Source of the DNA: Sphingomonadales bacterium
Lineage (GTDB): Bacteria > Pseudomonadota > Alphaproteobacteria > Sphingomonadales > Govanellaceae
Direction: 5' to 3'
Length of the DNA stretch: 64,000 nt
Assembly: GCA_019455285.1 (NCBI GenBank)
Contig: JACFMS010000003.1
Location: 10,909-74,908, forward strand
The notes below the pieces were generated by a model, which worked only from the letters and a program-made list of their open reading frames with translations, was not told the origin of the DNA and did no database searches. Within the stretch, counting starts at the first letter, position 1. Each line of letters opens with the position of its first letter. A program made the position numbers and the translations under genes. Positions 45,755 through 54,662 of this stretch are shown one piece after another.

Positions 45755-46471
45755 TCAGGCCTGCTGATGCTTCAGGTAGGCGGCGCGGACATTGCGCAGA
45801 TGGCGTTCCATGGCTGCGCCGGCCTTTTCCGCGTCGCGCTCCTCCAGCGCTTCGAGTATTTTTTGGTGATCCTTGATGCTCTTCTTTAACACCCCCGGTA
45901 TGTACCCGGTGATCTCCCGGCTGGCGCGCCCGAGCACGTGCAGGCTGGTGGCGACCCGGATCAGGAAGGAATTTTCCGCCGCATCGAAGATCGTGCGGTG
46001 AAACTGCACGTCGGCATCGATGAATTTCTGCGGATCGTCCAGCAGGCTGTCCTCATCGCTCACCAACGTTCTAAGATGTGTGAGCTGCTCGCCAGAAATC
46101 TTTTTCGCCGCCAGCTTGGCGATCGCCGACTCCACCACGATGCGCGCTTCAAACAGATCCTCGATGTTATGATCATCGAGACTGATGAAGAAATGGATCG
46201 GTCCCAACAGGGATTCAGGGTCCAGGGCCGACACGTAAACGCCGCCGCCTTGGCGGATTTTCACCACGCCCAAAAGTGACAACGCTCGCAACGCCTCCCG
46301 CAAGCTCGGTCGGCTGACATCGAGAATGGTCGCCAGCTCTCGTTCCGGCGGCAGCTGCTGCCCCGGCTTTAAGTTCCCCGATTGAATTAAGCCCAAAAGC
46401 TGCTGCGCCACCTGCTCCGCCACAGGCTGACGTTGAATCGGACTGACATTTTGCTTACTGATCGTCATCAC
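45755..46471 (-). CDS. GntR family regulator, FadR subfamily
   Basis: 238 residues. N-terminal winged helix-turn-helix (VAEQVAQQLLGLIQSGNLKP, LPPERELATILDVSRPSLRE, LSLLGVVKIRQGGGVYV), then an all-helical FCD effector domain with metal/ligand residues in FEARIVVES, DADVQFHRTIF and a late H in AMERHLRNV. FadR-subfamily regulators that control sugar-acid genes bind TGGT-N3-ACCA type palindromes. Such a site lies about 90 bases upstream of this gene and five more sit before other genes of the island. It heads a 14-gene operon, so it is probably autoregulated; the inducer is likely a sugar acid or keto acid. Confidence 0.93.
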   Translation of the reverse strand: MMTISKQNVSPIQRQPVAEQVAQQLLGLIQSGNLKPGQQLPPERELATILDVSRPSLREALRALSLLGVVKIRQGGGVYVSALDPESLLGPIHFFISLDDHNIEDLFEARIVVESAIAKLAAKKISGEQLTHLRTLVSDEDSLLDDPQKFIDADVQFHRTIFDAAENSFLIRVATSLHVLGRASREITGYIPGVLKKSIKDHQKILEALEERDAEKAGAAMERHLRNVRAAYLKHQQA

Positions 46472-46562
46472 GGCGTGCCACCATTCCCCAGAGTGAATTC
46501 AAGCTGTTATCACTTAAACTTAGGGGCAATTTAACATGGCCTCCACGTCTTTTCTATATCAA

Positions 46563-46584
46563 TGGTAAGACCAATTTGGTCTTT
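46563..46584 (-). promoter_or_regulatory. GntR operator before the 14-gene operon
   Basis: TGGTAAGACCA (46563-46573), immediately followed by TTTGGTCTT, so that AAGACCAATTTGGTCTT forms a second, overlapping near-palindrome. It lies about 90 bases upstream of the GntR start codon and after the esterase stop, and thus in the position of the main operon promoter and of autoregulation. Confidence 0.68.
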
Positions 46585-46617
46585 CCAAGTACACCTGTTT
46601 CATCTCGCTTCCGGCCG

Positions 46618-47604
46618 TCACTTGAGGCCCGCCGCCAGCGCGCGACCAGCATCTTCCAACGCCTGATTGGCGGCATCGAGCGCGCTGCCCATCAGCGTGA
46701 ATCCATGCACCACGCCGGGATATTCCTTGACCGTCACCGGCACGCCGGCGCCGCACAACCGCTCGGCCAACAGCCGGCTGTCGTCACGCAGCGGATCAAG
46801 CCCCGCCACTGCCAGGAAAGCCGGCGGCAAGCCGCGCAAGTCGGCCCGCACCGGGGCTACCAGGGGATCCGCCCGCTGCGCCGGATCGCGCAGATACTGC
46901 GCGTAAAAGAAAGCCATGGCCTCCCGCGGCAAACCATAATCGATGCCGCCGAACCGACGGTAGCTTTCGCTTTGCGGATCATCACCGAACACGCCATAGA
47001 ACAGCAGCAGGAAATGTGGGCGAGGACCGCCACAGTCGCGCAGCATGAGTGTCGTCGCCATGGCGAGATTGGCCCCGGCCGAGCCGCCGCCCAGCGCCAG
47101 CCGCGCCGGATCGAGCCCCAGTTCGGCGGCATGATCGGCAATCCAGGTAAACGCCGCCGCGCAATCCTCAACCGGGATTGGAAACTTATGTTCAGGCGCC
47201 AAGCAATAGTCAACTGATACGATGGCAACGCCGCTGGCCAACGCCAACTGGCGCAACGAGCGGTCCTCGGTATCAAGGCTGCCGATCACCCATCCGCCGC
47301 CATGAAAATAGATCAAGGCGGGACGGGGCTTTCCAGTGGGGGACGGGTCATAGAGCCGAATCCGCGTCTCCCCGAACGGCCCCGGAATGGTCCTGTCCTC
47401 AATCCGTGAAACAGCAGGGGGGTTTTCGTTCCAGCGCGCAAGGTCAACGGCGGCGCGGGCGCGCATTTCCGCCGGCGTGACCTCGGTCATCGGCGCGCGC
47501 GCCGTCATGCGCGCGATCATGGCATCCAGGATCGGCCGCATCTGCGGGTCGATCCATACTGGCTCAGCGGCCGGCATTGGTGATTTACTGGTGTTTGAAC
47601 TCAT
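46618..47604 (-). CDS. HSL-family alpha/beta hydrolase (esterase)
   Basis: 328 residues. Hormone-sensitive-lipase family marks: oxyanion HGGGWVIGS (about residues 100-108), nucleophile elbow ALGGGSAGANLAMA (Ser), acid in DPLRDDSRLLAERL and His in YPGVVHGFTLM. No signal peptide, so cytoplasmic. It follows the TonB receptor gene in the same direction (93-base gap), probably in one operon. A role in removing acyl or aromatic ester groups from the imported glycoside is plausible from context, since plant rhamnosides are often acylated; the real substrate is unknown. Confidence 0.9.
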   Translation of the reverse strand: MSSNTSKSPMPAAEPVWIDPQMRPILDAMIARMTARAPMTEVTPAEMRARAAVDLARWNENPPAVSRIEDRTIPGPFGETRIRLYDPSPTGKPRPALIYFHGGGWVIGSLDTEDRSLRQLALASGVAIVSVDYCLAPEHKFPIPVEDCAAAFTWIADHAAELGLDPARLALGGGSAGANLAMATTLMLRDCGGPRPHFLLLFYGVFGDDPQSESYRRFGGIDYGLPREAMAFFYAQYLRDPAQRADPLVAPVRADLRGLPPAFLAVAGLDPLRDDSRLLAERLCGAGVPVTVKEYPGVVHGFTLMGSALDAANQALEDAGRALAAGLK

Positions 47605-47697
47605 AACTTCATGCCAGCGCTCGTCGGAAGAGAAAAGGAACGAGGCGCACTTTGTCCATGGCCTCGTTCCTTGAGATTACAAATCCCTTATCTCACC

Positions 47698-49788
47698 TCA
47701 GTACTTGTACCGTATCGTCGCCAGCCAGCGCCGCGGATAGTTCGGGAAGTGGACGCTGGAGATGAACCCATTGGCGATATTGAAGGTGTGGATATTGACG
47801 AACTTGTCGGTCAGGTTATAGCCGGAAACGCTGGCCGACCAATGTCCATCGTCGCTTTCATAGGTGACATAAGCGTCAACGATGGCGTACTTGCCGGTGT
47901 TGGTGAAGGGACCGTTGTTGGTATCGTTGAACGAGTCGGAGTTATAGTTGACATCGCCGCCGATCCGCAGCGATCCGCTCATCTCCGTTACCGGTATGGT
48001 ATAGGCGGCGCCGCCGCGGATACTCCATTTGGGCGTATTCTTCAACACCAAGTCTGAATCCTTGATGTTATCGAACATCAATCCCAGCGAGGCGTTGAGC
48101 TCCAAGCCTTCCACCGGGATCGCCACCATGTCGGCTTCCAGGCCGTGCACCGTGGCCTCGACGTTACGGGTGGAAATGGTGCCGTCGCTTTGCGTGATGG
48201 CCTGCTGCAGGTTCTCATAAAGCGACCAGAAATAAGCGGCGTTGAAGCGCACCCGTTTATCCCACAACTGCGATTTGAAGCCGCCCTCGATGCTGGTGGA
48301 ATCTTCCGGCCCGAAGCTGCCCGACAGAATGGAGGGCACATCGCGGGCGCTGCCGTTAAAGCCGCCGCTGCGGAAACCGGTGGAGGCGCTGACATAGAGC
48401 ATCAGATCCTCGGTTGCCTGATAATCGGCTGCCGCTCGCCAGGTAACCTTGTTGGCCTTGATCGAGTCGGCGAAGACGAAATTGGGGTTCAGCGTGCCAT
48501 CGGCCAGGTATTGAATGGCCTCGATGGATTTCTTCTCATAGGTGTAACGCGCGCCGCCAGTGATATTCAGCTTGTCGGTTGCGGGATACGTCAACTGGGC
48601 ATAGGCCGCGAATGAATCGGTATCCTGGTCGAAACGCTGCGTGGTGGGCGGCGCAAAAATCCGCAGCGCCCAGTGGAAGGTGTTCTTTTCTTGCAGATAA
48701 AAAGCACCCGCCACCCACTTCAATGGCGTATTGCCGAGCTCATCGCCGCTGGCAAATAGTTCTTGGCTAAATTGCCACTGGTCGAGATCCTGACGCTGCA
48801 CTTGGAAGCTCTGCACGTCATCCCGGCCATCGACGTCACCGGCGTTGCGATACTTCAAATCGCGATAGGCGGTGATCGAGGTCACATCCACGCCATTGCC
48901 GGACCATTCCACCGTGGCGGACGTGCCCCATGGACGAATGTTGTCGACGCTGGGAATGCCCGGCGTCGCTTCATACGTATAGATATCGTCATCAGGATCG
49001 ATCAGGAAGTTGGAGCCGATACGGGTTTTCGATTTGTCCGACATGTAATCGCCACGCAGGGTGATGCGCCATGCCTCGGAGGGCGCGAACAACAAACTGG
49101 CGCGGCCGGCCTGGACGTCTTCCGTCATGCGCTTCTCGCCGGTGTTCATGTCCGTCATCCAGCCGTCGTTGTTACGGGTGGACAACGCGATACGCATGCC
49201 GACCTTATCCTCGGTGATGGGAACGCTGACCATCAGGCGGGCGTTCATTTGCTCCTTGCTGCCATAGGCAGCTTCGGCCATGACCTCCACGTCCTTCAAG
49301 TTCGGCGACTTGGTGATCAGGCGAATGGCGCCGACGCTGCTGTTGCGGCCATAAATGGTGCCTTGCGGACCGCGCAGCACTTCCACCCGTTCCAGGTCAA
49401 AGAGATCGCCCATGGCGCCGGTGACGCGGGCGTAATAGACGTTATCGACATAAAAGCCGATCGGCGAATCGAAGGAGAATACCTGATTGTCAACGCCGAT
49501 GCCGCGTATCCATGCCTTGGGCGTGGTTACTGCGCTCAGCGCTTCCTCCAGGTAAAGGTTGGGCACCACCTTTTTAATATCCTGCATGTTGCCCAGGAAT
49601 TTCTTCTCGATATCCGCCGAGGTTACCGCGGTCACCGCCACAGGCACTTTCTGCAGGCTTTCTTCCCGCTTTTGCGCCGTGACGATGATTTCTTCGAGGG
49701 CAGGCGCTTCGGCAGCCATGCCGACGGAGGCAACGGTGATGAGCGCAGCCGTGCTGGCCGCACCAAAAAGAACAGCTTTCTTGGTCAT
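47698..49788 (-). CDS. TonB-dependent receptor (sugar island, second copy)
   Basis: 696 residues from ATG 49788 (GGAGG six bases upstream); the extension to 49893 runs through the promoter and operator and is rejected. Signal peptide (AVLFGAASTAALITVASVGMAAE), TonB-box-like LEEIIVTAQKREESLQ, plug (VPVAVTAVTSADI, RVEVLRGPQGTIYGRNSSVG), and barrel ending RRWLATIRYKY. It belongs to the same large receptor group as the copy at 28589 but is clearly a separate gene. Operator upstream; an esterase gene follows. Likely outer-membrane importer for the glycoside used by this island. Confidence 0.95.
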   Translation of the reverse strand: MTKKAVLFGAASTAALITVASVGMAAEAPALEEIIVTAQKREESLQKVPVAVTAVTSADIEKKFLGNMQDIKKVVPNLYLEEALSAVTTPKAWIRGIGVDNQVFSFDSPIGFYVDNVYYARVTGAMGDLFDLERVEVLRGPQGTIYGRNSSVGAIRLITKSPNLKDVEVMAEAAYGSKEQMNARLMVSVPITEDKVGMRIALSTRNNDGWMTDMNTGEKRMTEDVQAGRASLLFAPSEAWRITLRGDYMSDKSKTRIGSNFLIDPDDDIYTYEATPGIPSVDNIRPWGTSATVEWSGNGVDVTSITAYRDLKYRNAGDVDGRDDVQSFQVQRQDLDQWQFSQELFASGDELGNTPLKWVAGAFYLQEKNTFHWALRIFAPPTTQRFDQDTDSFAAYAQLTYPATDKLNITGGARYTYEKKSIEAIQYLADGTLNPNFVFADSIKANKVTWRAAADYQATEDLMLYVSASTGFRSGGFNGSARDVPSILSGSFGPEDSTSIEGGFKSQLWDKRVRFNAAYFWSLYENLQQAITQSDGTISTRNVEATVHGLEADMVAIPVEGLELNASLGLMFDNIKDSDLVLKNTPKWSIRGGAAYTIPVTEMSGSLRIGGDVNYNSDSFNDTNNGPFTNTGKYAIVDAYVTYESDDGHWSASVSGYNLTDKFVNIHTFNIANGFISSVHFPNYPRRWLATIRYKY

Positions 49789-49863
49789 AAGACCTCCCAT
49801 TAACTTGGTTGTCGCGCGATGTTGACGTGGGCCTACGTTGGGGTTTTTCTGGCCTGGTGGACT

Positions 49864-49878
49864 ATTGGTAATACCAAT
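49864..49878 (-). promoter_or_regulatory. GntR operator ATTGGT-AAT-ACCAAT before second TonB receptor
   Basis: Perfect 6-bp arms around AAT, 76 bases upstream of the receptor start. On the coding (minus) strand a consensus -35 TTGACA lies about ten bases upstream of the site, as in the first receptor's promoter region. Confidence 0.72.
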
Positions 49879-49946
49879 TTTATCTACTGTCAATACAGAG
49901 CCTAGTCAATCAAGGCTTGACGAGTCCGGGGGCGGCGCTTCATAAA

Positions 49947-49976
49947 TTGAAATTGGTCTGACCATTATATTATAAC
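49947..49976 (+). promoter_or_regulatory. Promoter with embedded GntR operator before the GPH symporter
   Basis: TTGAAA (49947-49952) and TATAAC (49971-49976) form a promoter with an 18-base spacer, and TGGTCTGACCA (49954-49964) lies inside that spacer. A repressor bound there would block RNA polymerase. The start codon is about 80 bases downstream. Confidence 0.68.
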
Positions 49977-50054
49977 CATTCAGGACTTAAATCCAGCGCC
50001 TCGCCTCGCCCTTGGGCAAGACCGGCGCGGCGCGACAGGGATCGGCATTTTTTC

Positions 50055-51419
50055 ATGCAAAAAGAAGGACATAAGCTGCCGCAGTCGATACAGCTAGGCT
50101 GGGCGGTCGGGGAGTTGGGAATTGCCACCTATGTCGGCATTACCATGATTTATATGCTGTTCTTCCTGACCCAGGCTCTAAACATCAGCCCGATGTGGGC
50201 CGGGATCGCCCTTCTCATCCCGCGCCTGTGGGACGTGATAACCGATCCCATCATGGGGGCGATCTCAGACCGCACCAAAACCCGCATGGGCCGCCGCCGG
50301 CCATATCTGCTCATCGGCGGGCTGACATTCGGCGCGAGCTTCATTCTGATCTTCTTTGCCCCCGCTCAGGAACCAGAATGGGTCAAGATTCTCTACGTCA
50401 CCTTAATGTATATCGTCGCCAGCACCGCTTATACCATCTATGACGTGCCCTATTCCGCCATGGTGCCGGAAATGACCAGCGATTATAAGGAGCGCACCAC
50501 GCTGACCGGCTATAAGATGATGGCGGCGCGGCTTGGCATCGTGATGTGCGTGACGCTCGCCCCCTGGCTCTTCAATTCCCGCGCCACGCTGGCCGACGGC
50601 TTTCGTTTCATGGGGATTGCGTTCGGTATTTTTATGATCATCACCGGCCTTTATGCCTTCTTCGCTACCAAGAAAGCGCCGCGAATCGAAGTCCCAGCCC
50701 ACAAATTCAGCTTGAAATCCGAATTCAACGCCATCCGCTACAACCGTCCGTTCCGCATTTTATGGACAGTCTTCCTGTTTCAAAACTTGGCCATCGGCGC
50801 GGCATCAACCACGCTGATCTATTTCCTGATTTTTGTGATCAAGGTCGATAAGTCGATCCTGGGTCCGATGTTGGCGGTGGGCGCGGTCACAGCGACAATC
50901 GTGACGCCGTTCTGGATTTGGGTGGCGCGGCGCATCGGCAAGCGCGAGGCCTATTATCTCGGCCTTGCCATCACGGCTGTCATGAGCCTGCCGGCCCTGT
51001 TCATTCCCGCCGGCTTTGTGGTCACGTTGTTCATCGTGCTGATGCTGGGCGGGATTGGCGACGCCTGCAACCAGCTCGCCTCCAACTCCATGGTGCCCGA
51101 TACCGTCGAGTTTGATGAATTGCGAACCGGCGAGCGACGCGAAGGCGCCATCTTCGGCGCCTGGGCGTTCTGCCGCAAGCTCGGCATGGCTGCCGGCGCT
51201 TTTCTCGTCAGCATCGGCCTGTCGCTGTTCGGGTTTGAAAGCGGCAATGGCTCCTCTATCGTTCAGGATGAGACGGCGATCTTAGGCATTCGCATCACCT
51301 ATTCGCTGATCCCCTTTGCGCTCTGGATCGCCGCCATACTGATGCTGAAGAAATACAAACTGAACGAGCGGATGTTCAACGAGATCAAGGCCGAGATTCG
51401 CAGCAAGGCCGCCGGCTGA
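50055..51419 (+). CDS. GPH-family sugar:cation symporter (MelB-like MFS)
   Basis: 454 residues with about 12 membrane helices. The glycoside-pentoside-hexuronide signature is clear: WAVGELGIATYVGITMIYML, ALLIPRLWDVITDPIMGAISDRTKTRMGRRRPYLL (in part) and YDVPYSAMVPEMTSDYKERT, with the cation-site Asp residues of helices II and IV. These carriers bring in glycosides or sugar acids with Na+ or H+. The operator in its promoter and its place within the island make it the inner-membrane partner of the TonB receptors. Because both glycosidases lack signal peptides, it may import intact glycosides. Confidence 0.93.
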   Translation: MQKEGHKLPQSIQLGWAVGELGIATYVGITMIYMLFFLTQALNISPMWAGIALLIPRLWDVITDPIMGAISDRTKTRMGRRRPYLLIGGLTFGASFILIFFAPAQEPEWVKILYVTLMYIVASTAYTIYDVPYSAMVPEMTSDYKERTTLTGYKMMAARLGIVMCVTLAPWLFNSRATLADGFRFMGIAFGIFMIITGLYAFFATKKAPRIEVPAHKFSLKSEFNAIRYNRPFRILWTVFLFQNLAIGAASTTLIYFLIFVIKVDKSILGPMLAVGAVTATIVTPFWIWVARRIGKREAYYLGLAITAVMSLPALFIPAGFVVTLFIVLMLGGIGDACNQLASNSMVPDTVEFDELRTGERREGAIFGAWAFCRKLGMAAGAFLVSIGLSLFGFESGNGSSIVQDETAILGIRITYSLIPFALWIAAILMLKKYKLNERMFNEIKAEIRSKAAG

Positions 51420-51423
51420 ATTC

Positions 51424-52980
51424 TTACATCCTGCCGGCGCTGATTTCCTTTGCAATATGCTCAGCCTGACGGATGGCCAGCGCCACGATGGTCAGCGTCG
51501 GATTGGCCGAGGATGAGCTGGAAAACGCGCTGCCGTCGGAAATGTAGAGGTTGGGGATATCATGGGTGCGGCCCCATTTGTCGCACACGCCGTCTTGCGA
51601 CCGCGCGCTCATGCGGCAGATGCCCATATTGTGGGTCGCCGATTTCAAGGGATAGGTGAAAATCCGCTCCGCCCCCAGGCTTTGAAAAATCTTGCGGGCG
51701 GCGGCAACGCCGTGCCGGCGCAACGCCACGTTGTTGGCGTGGTCGCGATAGCGCACCACCGGCACCGGCAGGCCATAAGCATCCCGCTCCTCCCCGTGCA
51801 GCAGGATACGGTTGTCGGCCTGCGGGAAATCCTCGCCCTGAATCAGCAGACTGGCGAAGTGGTTGTACTTTTCCATGATGGCGGCAAAGTCGTCACCCCA
51901 GCCGCCCGGCGATACCAGACGCGCCAGGGAGGTCGGCGGAAACGGCAGGATTTCGATCTGATAGCCGCCGGAAAAGCCGCGCTCCGGGCGATGGTCCGCC
52001 TCGTCCTGCACATGCCCGGCCTGCTGTGTGCCGCGATGGAAATTGACCGGCCCCGGCATGATCGCCGCGACGCCGGCGAACACGTGGCGCATGTAGTGGC
52101 GTCCCACTTGATCCGCTCTATTGGCAAGACCGGCGGGAAAAAGATCGCTTTTGGAGTTTAAGAGCAGCCGCGCGGTTTCAATGGCGTTGCCGGCAACACA
52201 CGCAACGCGCGCCTTCTGCTCCCGGCGCGTTCCATCCTGGTCGACATAAACCACGCCGGCAACACGGCCATCGGCATCATGATTGATGCGCACCGCCATG
52301 GCTTGCGGCCGCAGCTCGAAATGCCCGGTTTCCTCGGCGCGGGGAATTTCGGTATAAAGCGTCGACCACTTGGCAGCGATGACGCAGCCGCTCATGCAAA
52401 AGCCGATCTGCCGGCACGCCGGACGGCCATCGCGATCCTCGGAATTGATCGCCATATTGCCGGTGTTGAAATGGCGATAACCGACGCGCTTGGCACCGGC
52501 TTTCAGCACCTTGTAATGATTGGATTCCGGCAGGCGCGGGATGCCATGGGTGCCGGTGACGCCCATTTTATCCTCGGCGCGGTCATAGTAGGGCGCCAAC
52601 TCCTCGGGCGAGAGCGGCCAGTCGATCAGGCTGGCGTTGTCGATCTTGCCGTAGGTGGTTTGCGGCCGCAGTTCGTGATCCTGCATCCGAAGCGCGGTGG
52701 CGGTCCAATGCACCGTGGTGCCGCCCACGGTCTTGCAGGTGAACACCGGAAAATTCGCCTCCGTATCACCGACGCCGATGCGGCGATCGAGCCACGTCAG
52801 CCGGGCGGTCATCTCCTCGGCGTCGTTGACGAACTCACTTGCTTCCTGGCGCGGTCCCGCCTCCAGACACACCACATCGACGCCCTGGCGCGCCAGCTCG
52901 TAGCCAAGCGTGCCGCCGCCCGCGCCGGAACCGATGATCACCACCACCGAGGAATCGTTTAAGGAAAACGTCTTGCTCAT
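51424..52980 (-). CDS. GMC family oxidoreductase (gluconate 2-dehydrogenase/LacA-like flavoprotein)
   Basis: 518 residues from ATG 52980; a TTG at 53010 would overlap the upstream gene. FAD-binding VIIGSGAGGGTLGYELARQG, GGTTVHWTATALRM, and the C-terminal active-site region with His in ATHNMGICRM and Asn in SSSANPTLTIVALA. No signal peptide; homologues are exported as a folded complex with the Tat-bearing small subunit encoded just upstream (11-base gap). Such pairs oxidise sugars in the periplasm at C1, C2 or C3 (for example 3-keto-lactose formation). No cytochrome c subunit is adjacent. Confidence 0.9.
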   Translation of the reverse strand: MSKTFSLNDSSVVVIIGSGAGGGTLGYELARQGVDVVCLEAGPRQEASEFVNDAEEMTARLTWLDRRIGVGDTEANFPVFTCKTVGGTTVHWTATALRMQDHELRPQTTYGKIDNASLIDWPLSPEELAPYYDRAEDKMGVTGTHGIPRLPESNHYKVLKAGAKRVGYRHFNTGNMAINSEDRDGRPACRQIGFCMSGCVIAAKWSTLYTEIPRAEETGHFELRPQAMAVRINHDADGRVAGVVYVDQDGTRREQKARVACVAGNAIETARLLLNSKSDLFPAGLANRADQVGRHYMRHVFAGVAAIMPGPVNFHRGTQQAGHVQDEADHRPERGFSGGYQIEILPFPPTSLARLVSPGGWGDDFAAIMEKYNHFASLLIQGEDFPQADNRILLHGEERDAYGLPVPVVRYRDHANNVALRRHGVAAARKIFQSLGAERIFTYPLKSATHNMGICRMSARSQDGVCDKWGRTHDIPNLYISDGSAFSSSSSANPTLTIVALAIRQAEHIAKEISAGRM

Positions 52981-52991
52981 GGGTATGGGCG

Positions 52992-53486
52992 CTACTCTTT
53001 GGGAAGCCAATCGATATCGTCAAACCCACGCTCCAGATAACCGCCATGCTCCACCGATGAGCCTTCATAACCGATGACGCGCCACACTTCGGGATCGCGG
53101 TAAATGCTGGTCAGCAGGTGCTGATAGGCGGCGGCGAAAAAGGCGCTGCTTTCGATGCGCTTAATGTCGGCCAGTTGTTGCTGTTCGCTGGCCGCCGTCC
53201 AGTCACCGGGCGACGCTTGCTGTAACGAACGGACGCCATCCTCGATCGTGGCGGAAAGTGGAGCGGATTTTTCGGCGTGCGCCAGAAGCGCCGCGGCGGC
53301 CGCCAGATAGGCGCGGTCGGAAACGGCGCGGTGGGGAAACAAGCGCCGCGCCAGGATCGACAGCAGACGCGCGCGATCAGGCGGGGACTCCGCCGCCCAG
53401 AGATGCTTGGCCGCCAGCGCCAGCCCGACCAGCCACGGCAGGCCCAGGAGCACGCGCCGACGCGCCATATCCATGTCAGGGACCAT
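52992..53486 (-). CDS. Gluconate 2-dehydrogenase subunit 3 family protein
   Basis: 164 residues from ATG 53486. This start follows GGGAAGG and leaves a leader of about 60 bases after the predicted promoter, whereas the GTG at 53537 would begin only a dozen bases after it. N-terminal MARRRVLLGLPWLVGLALAA is a Tat/Sec-type signal with an Arg cluster. The rest is helical with FFAAAYQHLLTSIYRDPEVW and a C-terminal YEGSSVEHGGYLERGFDDIDW that fits this family. The protein chaperones and exports the GMC flavoprotein encoded next. Confidence 0.85.
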   Translation of the reverse strand: MVPDMDMARRRVLLGLPWLVGLALAAKHLWAAESPPDRARLLSILARRLFPHRAVSDRAYLAAAAALLAHAEKSAPLSATIEDGVRSLQQASPGDWTAASEQQQLADIKRIESSAFFAAAYQHLLTSIYRDPEVWRVIGYEGSSVEHGGYLERGFDDIDWLPKE

Positions 53487-53555
53487 CTTGGAACCAAGCC
53501 TTCCCGCCTCACTGCCCGGGAAGATTGGTGATTCCACCGGCCGAGGTCAAGGCTT

Positions 53556-53584
53556 ATTTAAAATTGGTCATGCCAATTTTTCAA
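53556..53584 (-). promoter_or_regulatory. Promoter with embedded GntR operator before GMC pair
   Basis: On the minus strand TTGAAA (53584-53579) and TTAAAT (53561-53556) are separated by exactly 17 bases, and that spacer is the palindrome AATTGGCATGACCAATT. The core is GGCATGACC, one base off the TGGT-N3-ACCA pattern in the left half, with outer 7-bp arms AAATTGG / CCAATTT. Same layout as the symporter promoter. Confidence 0.7.
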
Positions 53585-53623
53585 CTGAACAGAAATAGCT
53601 GTATGCGCGGAAGGTGCGGGTGA

Positions 53624-53712
53624 TGGTGCCCACGGCCGGAGTCGAACCGGCACAGGAGTTGCCTCCCGAGGGATTTTAAGTCCCTTGCGTCTACCAGTTT
53701 CGCCACGTGGGC
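53624..53712 (-). tRNA. tRNA-Leu (anticodon TAA)
   Basis: The minus strand folds as a class II tRNA: acceptor GCCCACG / CGTGGGC, D-arm GGCGAAACTGGTAGACGC, anticodon stem GGGA with loop CTTAAAA (anticodon TAA at 53676-53678), a long variable arm CGGGAGGCAACTCCTG, and the T-arm GCCGGTTCGACTCCGGC. The 3' CCA is encoded (53624-53626). Confidence 0.97.
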
Positions 53713-53875
53713 ATCAAGGATCGGGCGAGGTCGGCTGGCGACGGCCCCTATATGCCTCAAACGCTGCGTAAAATAAACAGCGCTTCGAAGGATAAAAATT
53801 GCCGTCACCCCCTTGCCTCCGGCGTCTGTCTCGGCAAACTGGCTCCTCCCCTTATCCCCCACGGAGTATGACCCC

Positions 53876-54511
53876 ATGAAGCTCTACCTGTTCCCGGCCT
53901 CGCCCAATGCCTTAAAGCCCAATGTCGTCGCCTACCATGTGGGCAGCAAGCTGGAGCGGGTGATCATCGACCTGCGCAAGGGCGAGCAAAAGACCCCGGA
54001 ATTCTTGAAGCTCAACCCCAACGGCAAGATGCCGCTTCTGGTGGATGGCGATTTCAAGCTTTGGGAATCGTCGGCGATCATGGCCTACCTCGCCCATCAG
54101 GCGAAAAGCCCGCTCTGGCCGACCGCGCCGCAGCCGCAGGCCGACGTCATGCGCTGGTTGTCCTGGGAGTTGGCCCATTGGGGGCCTGCCGCCACCATCC
54201 TGATCCGCGAAAATCTGGTCAAGAAGCTGTTTTCCGGGGCCGATCCCGACCCGGCGGAAGTGGCGCGGGGGCTGGAGCTGTTCCGTCAGTACGCCACGAT
54301 CTTGAACGATCACTTAAAAGGGCGGAATTATCTGGTGGGTAATGCGCTCACCATCGCCGACTACGCCCTGGCGGCCACCCTGCTGCTATCAAAGCCCGCC
54401 GGCATCCCGGTGGCGGAGTTTGCCAACATTCAGATGTGGTATGACCGCGTCGCCGCCGAGCCGGCCTGGCAGCAGGCGGTGGAAGACGGCAATAAGGCGA
54501 TGGCGGGCTAG
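53876..54511 (+). CDS. Glutathione S-transferase family protein
   Basis: 211 residues from ATG 53876. N-terminal thioredoxin-fold domain with MKLYLFPASPNALKPNVVAY, LNPNGKMPLLVDGDFKLWES (cis-Pro and Glu-Ser that bind glutathione), then an all-helical domain with NYLVGNALTIADYALAATLL. The catalytic residue is likely a Ser or Tyr in the N-terminal PASPN region. GSTs conjugate or reduce electrophiles with glutathione in the cytosol. The 163 bases between the tRNA and this gene show nothing else. A short intergenic repeat follows it. Confidence 0.92.
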   Translation: MKLYLFPASPNALKPNVVAYHVGSKLERVIIDLRKGEQKTPEFLKLNPNGKMPLLVDGDFKLWESSAIMAYLAHQAKSPLWPTAPQPQADVMRWLSWELAHWGPAATILIRENLVKKLFSGADPDPAEVARGLELFRQYATILNDHLKGRNYLVGNALTIADYALAATLLLSKPAGIPVAEFANIQMWYDRVAAEPAWQQAVEDGNKAMAG

Positions 54512-54549
54512 AACAAGTTACGTCGAGATGTATCTACTTTCAGTTTGTG

Positions 54550-54622
54550 CCGTCATTCCCGCGTAAGCGGGAACCCATATTGAAATCAAATAGATGGATC
54601 CCCGCTTTCGCGGGGATGACAG
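54550..54622. repeat. Dispersed palindromic repeat (GTCATYCCCGCG type)
   Basis: Arms CGTCATTCCCGCGTAAGCGG and CCGCTTTCGCGGGGATGAC with inner GGAACCCAT / ATGGATCCCC around an AT-rich loop. This GTCATTCCCGCG...CGCGGGGATGAC layout is a common proteobacterial intergenic repeat. It lies between the convergent GST and CinA-type genes. Confidence 0.8.
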
Positions 54623-54662
54623 CGAAAGATGGGCTTTTGCGCTTCCCTTTGAAGCAACTATT

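Noticed and set aside
48763-49803. Plus-strand frame of 346 codons
   Set aside because: Antisense to the second TonB receptor; rich in His/Gly/Ala without any motif.
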